Shown: piece after piece, positions 5,163-8,303 of the stretch
Layout: the number at the start of each line of letters is the position of its first letter
How positions within the stretch are numbered: the stretch's first letter is position 1
Assembly: GCA_934481375.1 (NCBI GenBank)
Contig: CAKSPN010000070.1
Location: 1 to 8,303 of the forward strand
DNA length: 8,303 nucleotides
Direction: 5' to 3'
Source of the DNA: an uncultured Clostridia bacterium
Lineage (GTDB): Bacteria > Bacillota > Clostridia > UBA1381
Translations under genes and position numbers: made by a program
Notes under the pieces: model-generated
The model's database searches: none
Told to the model about the DNA's origin: nothing
Seen by the model: the letters and a program-made list of their open reading frames with translations, nothing else

Positions 5163-6020
5163 TCATCTTATATAGCTTTCTATCTCCTCGTGCGACAATT
5201 TCGGCTGAAGCGCTCTGTTAATTCCGCACGCCACCGTTTTCGCCATTCGCTCTATTACGAGGTCTATATCCTTTGTTGTAACTATAAGCGGCGCAAGCTC
5301 GTCGGGGATTTCCATATTGCACACCGATTCGGCGTCGATTACCGTCGGCACGCCTATGGCTATGACTTTCACGCCAAGCGTCTCCTCGTTAAGCCCGCGT
5401 CGGTCATTGCCCACGCCCGCTCCCGGCTGTATTCCCGTATCGGCTATCTGTATTGTCGTGTTGACACGGCGTATATCGGCGGCGGCAAGTGCGTCCACGG
5501 CGATTACAAGCTGCGGCTTTATTTTTTCCGTAATTCCTTTTATAATCTCTACCGTTTCAATACCTGTTGTGCCGAGTACGCCCGGTGCTATTGCACACAC
5601 ACTGCTTATATTTTCGCCTATTACGCTTTTTATCCCCTCATGCAGATGATTTGTTATAAAAATATCCGAAACCACCGCACACCCCAAAGCGTCGGGCGTA
5701 ATGTCACGGTTTCCCAGTCCTGCGATAAGCGTTGTGGTGTTTTCGGTTATATCCGCCATATCGGTTATTTCCTTAGCTATTATATCGGCTGCCGCCTCGT
5801 GATCCTCCATGCCGTAACGGAGATTGGGCGTTTCTATCGTGATATATGTTCCCTGCGCTTTTCCGAGGAGCTTTGATGCGCTTTCGCTCGTTATCCGCAC
5901 ACGTGTGAGCGATATTCCGTTCCGTTCTTCTTTATCCGCCGTTACTCCTTCTATTTCCTCCGCCGCTTCTTTGCTTTTTATTTCGTGAGCCTCAACGGCA
6001 AGGTCTGTTCTTACGCTCAT
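5163..6020 (-). CDS. gpr: GPR germination endopeptidase (spore protease)
   Basis: Protease that cuts the small acid-soluble spore proteins early in germination (peptidase family A25). It is made as an inactive precursor in the forespore and activated by removal of an N-terminal propeptide. The 285-residue product has the family hallmarks: SVRTDLAVEAHE at the N-terminus, GLGNRDITPDALG (101-113), VIAVDALAA (172-180) and NTTIQIADTGIQPGAGVGN (187-205). The two aspartates essential in Bacillus megaterium GPR (Asp127 and Asp193) correspond to Asp110 and Asp176, with the same 66-residue spacing. It is compact. Bacillus enzymes have about 370 residues, and here the insert after 'VPTVIDA' is missing and the propeptide before the expected Asp-Leu cut is only six residues (MSVRTD) instead of fifteen. 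AAAGGA 8 bases upstream supports this short start and no upstream ATG is in frame nearby. Confidence 0.95.
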   Translation of the reverse strand: MSVRTDLAVEAHEIKSKEAAEEIEGVTADKEERNGISLTRVRITSESASKLLGKAQGTYITIETPNLRYGMEDHEAAADIIAKEITDMADITENTTTLIAGLGNRDITPDALGCAVVSDIFITNHLHEGIKSVIGENISSVCAIAPGVLGTTGIETVEIIKGITEKIKPQLVIAVDALAAADIRRVNTTIQIADTGIQPGAGVGNDRRGLNEETLGVKVIAIGVPTVIDAESVCNMEIPDELAPLIVTTKDIDLVIERMAKTVACGINRALQPKLSHEEIESYIR

Positions 6021-6053
6021 AAATATTTTCCTTTCTGTAATCGGTAATATCTT

Positions 6054-6082
6054 TAGGTTGCACAGGAAACAGAAAAATATTC
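6054..6082 (-). promoter_or_regulatory. Candidate sigma-G (forespore) promoter of gpr
   Basis: On the minus strand GAATA (6082-6078), 17 bases, then CAACCTA (6060-6054) fits the sigma-G pattern (-35 G(A/C)AT(A/G), -10 CATnnTA) with one mismatch. The start would fall near 6046, about 25 bases before the gpr ATG and upstream of its AAAGGA site. gpr is sigma-G-dependent in Bacillus subtilis, which makes the match credible; it is not proof. Confidence 0.55.
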
Positions 6083-6086
6083 CTGT
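6062..6086. repeat. Inverted repeat ACAGGAA/TTCCTGT in the gpr-araC divergent region
   Basis: ACAGGAA (6062-6068) and TTCCTGT (6080-6086) are perfect inverted 7-base arms with 11 bases between. It overlaps the -35 box and spacer of the candidate gpr promoter and lies about 60 bases upstream of the -35 of the rightward promoter. It could be an operator for either unit. Confidence 0.35.
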
Positions 6087-6126
6087 ATAAAAAATCGAAA
6101 AAATTAATGACTTTGGTATAAAAAAT
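6085..6126 (+). repeat. Direct repeats upstream of the araC-GH39 promoter
   Basis: GTATAAAAAAT occurs exactly at 6085-6095 and 6116-6126, 31 bases apart. A second pair, AAAAAATTAA, occurs at 6098-6107 and 6120-6129, 22 bases apart. Direct repeats spaced by whole helical turns upstream of a -35 box are the usual arrangement for AraC-family operators, and the encoded regulator lies next door. The low complexity (A-rich) weakens the case. Confidence 0.35.
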
Positions 6127-6146
6127 TAACCCATCTTCATAATCGG

Positions 6147-6175
6147 TTGACACATTATTTTTTATAATTTATACT
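6147..6175 (+). promoter_or_regulatory. Vegetative promoter of the araC-GH39 unit
   Basis: TTGACA (6147-6152), a 17-base spacer and TATACT (6170-6175) form a near-perfect housekeeping promoter. Initiation near 6182 leaves a leader of only about 20 bases. A TATAAT at 6163-6168 is only 10 bases from the -35 and so is not the likely -10. Confidence 0.8.
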
Positions 6176-6191
6176 TATATAAAGAATGCGT

Positions 6192-6197
6192 GGTGAT
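6192..6197 (+). promoter_or_regulatory. Ribosome binding site that fixes the araC start
   Basis: GGTGAT matches the 3' part of the consensus AAGGAGGTGATC and ends 4 bases before the ATG at 6202. A longer reading from GTG at 6190 would place the start on top of this site, so the ATG is preferred. Confidence 0.6.
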
Positions 6198-6201
6198 TTG
6201 C

Positions 6202-7035
6202 ATGGAAACAACTGAATTCGGAAATCCGTTCTTCAGCGAACATATACTTCCGTTTATACTGATTGACACCGGTTTTTCGCACTGCGGCGGCAACTACCTG
6301 ATAGATCGTCCGAGGTGTCCTTATTGCGCCTTTGAATATATACTGAGCGGTAAATCGTATTATGATATTGACGGCACGGTTGAAGCAGCCGCAAGCCGTG
6401 ACCTTATCTTGCTCCCAAAGGGCGACCGTCATTTTATATACTCAACCGACGCCGACCCCTGCGAAAAGGTTTGGTTTGTATGCGACGGAGAGCTTGTGGC
6501 AAACGTGCTTGCATCGTATCGGCTTACCGAAATGCAGATAATCCAAACACCGCATGCCGAGAAGATTTTTAATGATATTTACACACTTTCGCTTGACAGG
6601 AGTCTCACAAAAAGCGAGGTATTCAGGCAGTGTTCCGGTCTGTTTTTAAAGCTTGTCCAGCAGGCGGCAACCGCAAAGCATAATATAGAATTACAGCTTT
6701 GCGACATCTCAGACAGAATAAAGTTTGCAATAGACGACAGCGCTGCGTTTGACATCAATCTCGACACAATTGTTGACAACTGCTTCTGCACCAAGCAATA
6801 CGCCATTCATATATTCAAAGAAAAGTTTGGCATAACGCCGTACAAATACATTTTGAGAAAACGTGCAAACGCCTCAAAGTATCTGCTTTCGGAAACAAAT
6901 TCTTCAATACGTGAAATTGCTCAGATACTCGGATTTGAAAACAGTCATTACTTTTCTTCTTTCTTCAAGAAAGAAACGGGAATAACACCGTCTGAATTTC
7001 GCAAAAAAAATCATAAAACGGAGGGACCAAGATGA
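6202..7035 (+). CDS. AraC-family transcriptional regulator (cupin sensor plus two-helix HTH)
   Basis: A 277-residue regulator. The N-terminal half (about 15-95) is a cupin-like effector domain, with the pattern FEYILSGKSYYDIDGTVEAA, DLILLPKGDRHFIYSTDADP and KVWFVCDG typical of AraC_binding sensors. The C-terminal AraC/XylS DNA-binding domain (about 170-270) has two helix-turn-helix units. The first includes IVDNCFCTKQYAIHIFKEKFGITPYKYI. The second is the family signature IREIAQILGFENSHYFSSFFKKETGITPSEFRK. It is probably an intracellular sugar-responsive activator of the glycosidase gene that follows, whose ATG overlaps its stop by 4 bases (ATGA). It has its own near-consensus promoter, so it should be expressed without inducer and could autoregulate through the repeats upstream. 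The inducer cannot be read from the sequence; a xylo-oligosaccharide or xylose is a reasonable guess from the GH39 partner. Confidence 0.92.
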   Translation: METTEFGNPFFSEHILPFILIDTGFSHCGGNYLIDRPRCPYCAFEYILSGKSYYDIDGTVEAAASRDLILLPKGDRHFIYSTDADPCEKVWFVCDGELVANVLASYRLTEMQIIQTPHAEKIFNDIYTLSLDRSLTKSEVFRQCSGLFLKLVQQAATAKHNIELQLCDISDRIKFAIDDSAAFDINLDTIVDNCFCTKQYAIHIFKEKFGITPYKYILRKRANASKYLLSETNSSIREIAQILGFENSHYFSSFFKKETGITPSEFRKKNHKTEGPR

Positions 7036-8303
7036 AAATAATATGCAATACAAAGGAGAAAACAAAACCCGTAAGACCGCTGTGGAGTTTCGGCATCAAC
7101 ACCTGCCATGCACCGTTATGGCTGCGTGAGGATTTGCCGTCGCACGCTCTTAAGGGACAGCGTGAGTGCGGATTTAAGTACGTCCGCTTTCACAACATAA
7201 TATCACCCAACACAGGCGTATACAGTGAGGACAGCAACGGAAATTTAGTGCTTGACTTCACGAAAATTGACAAGATATTCGACAAAGTGCTTGAATGCGG
7301 ACTTTTGCCGTTTCTTGAGATAGGATACTGCCCCGTTGAACTTTCAACCGACAAGAGAATACACGTTAATTATTATCATGCGGAGCTTTCCGCACCGTCA
7401 TCATACCCGAAGTGGAATGAGCTTATTTACAGAATGATAATGCACTTTATCGAGAGATACGGTTTGGAATGTATACGTCAATGGTATTTTGAAGTATGGA
7501 ACGAGCCTGACCTTAATATCGGTCTTGAGGATTATCTTGAGTTGTACAAAAACACCGTCTTATCGGTACGAAAAGCCGATAAGACGCTCATCGTGGGCGG
7601 ACCTGCAACGAGCAAGTGCCTGTGGATAGACAAATTTATCGATTACGTCGAAAAGAACAATGTACCGTGCGATTTTATCTCAACCCACGCATATCCGAGC
7701 GACCTCGCCTTTCTCGACAGCGATTACGGCGACGTTACTCTGCAAAACTCAAATGTCATGTATGAACTGTACAACCGCACAAAACAACTGATTGACAATT
7801 CATCATTAAAAGGCGTACCGCTTATTATGGGCGAATGGAATTCCAGTGCCGGTCCTATGGCGTTTAATCACGACGAAAAGAACAATGCGGCATTTATAGT
7901 GAAAATGTTTGACGACCTCGGCGATATAATAGACGGCTCGCTCTACTGGAATTTGTCCGACATATACCAGGAGCAGGGTTTTCATTACATACCGTTCCAC
8001 GGCGGATACGGAATGATTAACATAAACGATATTCCGAAAAGCAGTTACAATGCATTTTTACTTCTCGGAAAGCTTGAGGGTAATTACGTGCCGAACACAT
8101 TTGCAGACAAAAAGGACGGCTGCGGCGTACTGAGTACATATGACGAACAAAAGAAGATATTCAGAGCGCTTGTATACTATTATGCGGAACCCGATACCGA
8201 AAACCAAGGCAATGCGGATATAACCGTTGAAATTCCTCAAACGCTAAGCGAAACGCTTTTCTGCGACACCACATCGATATGCGATGACGGCGGAAGCGTA
8301 TAC
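7032..8303 (+). CDS. Glycoside hydrolase family 39 (probable beta-xylosidase), 3' end beyond window
   Basis: 424 codons are open to the right edge with no stop; full GH39 enzymes are usually near 500 residues. The TIM-barrel retaining-glycosidase features are in place: FGINTCHAPLWLREDL and ECGFKYVRFHNIISPNTGVY near the N-terminus, the acid/base motif EVWNEPDL with Glu158, FISTHAYPSD (216-224), and the nucleophile motif PLIMGEWNSSAG with Glu268. Known GH39 beta-xylosidases have the same pair at about 160 and 277. YWNLSDIYQEQGF follows in the place of the last barrel strands, and the final residues begin the C-terminal beta-sandwich. No signal peptide is present, so it acts in the cytoplasm on imported oligosaccharides. 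An ATG overlapping the araC stop and a GGAGGG site upstream indicate translation from the same mRNA. Beta-xylosidase is the commonest bacterial activity in GH39, but other activities occur, so the substrate is not certain. Confidence 0.9.
   Translation, partial: MKIICNTKEKTKPVRPLWSFGINTCHAPLWLREDLPSHALKGQRECGFKYVRFHNIISPNTGVYSEDSNGNLVLDFTKIDKIFDKVLECGLLPFLEIGYCPVELSTDKRIHVNYYHAELSAPSSYPKWNELIYRMIMHFIERYGLECIRQWYFEVWNEPDLNIGLEDYLELYKNTVLSVRKADKTLIVGGPATSKCLWIDKFIDYVEKNNVPCDFISTHAYPSDLAFLDSDYGDVTLQNSNVMYELYNRTKQLIDNSSLKGVPLIMGEWNSSAGPMAFNHDEKNNAAFIVKMFDDLGDIIDGSLYWNLSDIYQEQGFHYIPFHGGYGMININDIPKSSYNAFLLLGKLEGNYVPNTFADKKDGCGVLSTYDEQKKIFRALVYYYAEPDTENQGNADITVEIPQTLSETLFCDTTSICDDGGSVY
7556..7586. 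repeat. 11-bp perfect stem inside the GH39 gene
   Basis: CGTCTTATCGG (7556-7566) and CCGATAAGACG (7576-7586) are perfect inverted arms around a 9-base loop, in the codons for TVLSVRKADKTL. Read on the minus strand, the stem is followed after three bases by a TTTTT run, so it resembles a terminator of antisense transcription. It may also be chance in coding sequence. Confidence 0.4.

Noticed and set aside
5151..5876. 241-codon open frame on the plus strand opposite gpr
   Set aside because: The minus-strand frame is unmistakable GPR. The plus-strand product is Tyr/Arg/Cys-rich without recognisable motifs or a start signal.
1..8303. CRISPR array, tRNA, rRNA, insertion sequence or phage elements
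   Set aside because: No regularly spaced repeats, cloverleaf sequences, terminal inverted repeats or transposase/integrase motifs were found on either strand.

Overview
The window reads as chromosomal DNA of an anaerobic, endospore-forming Firmicute (class Clostridia). Four things point there: a germination protease (gpr), found only in endospore formers; a YmfF/YmfH-type M16 peptidase pair; strong AGGAGG-type ribosome binding sites; and moderate-to-low GC coding sequence with AT-rich intergenic DNA. A cytoplasmic GH39 glycosidase under an AraC-type regulator suggests a plant-polysaccharide-rich habitat such as a gut. I cannot name the species.

Layout: (1) 1-2320, minus strand: the proximal part of an F-type ATP synthase operon in the order atpB (a), atpE (c), atpF (b), then atpA (alpha), which runs off the left edge. 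No free-standing atpH (delta) lies between b and alpha. Instead the alpha gene opens with about 75 codons that match the C-terminal domain of delta, fused in frame to the alpha N-terminus, while the delta N-terminal domain is absent. The c subunit carries a 27-residue signal peptide-like extension. (2) 2321-2545: intergenic, with a strong atp promoter inside a long dyad, and the intrinsic terminator of the upstream unit. (3) 2546-5107, minus strand: a co-transcribed pair of M16-like proteins, one zinc-competent and one lacking the zinc motif. They sit in the same reading frame, separated only by one TAA codon. (4) 5163-6020, minus strand: gpr, with a candidate forespore sigma-G promoter. (5) 6021-6201: divergent regulatory region with a near-consensus vegetative promoter pointing right. 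(6) 6202-8303, plus strand: an AraC-family regulator overlapping by 4 bases a GH39 glycoside hydrolase that runs off the right edge.

The four transcription units look functionally unrelated: energy coupling, a peptidase pair, spore germination, and sugar use. The item that most deserves attention is the delta-CTD/alpha fusion, because it changes how the peripheral stalk must attach to F1 and implies three delta C-terminal domains per enzyme instead of one. Second are the signal peptide on subunit c and the single-stop separation of the M16 pair. I see no tRNA, rRNA, CRISPR array, insertion sequence or phage gene.
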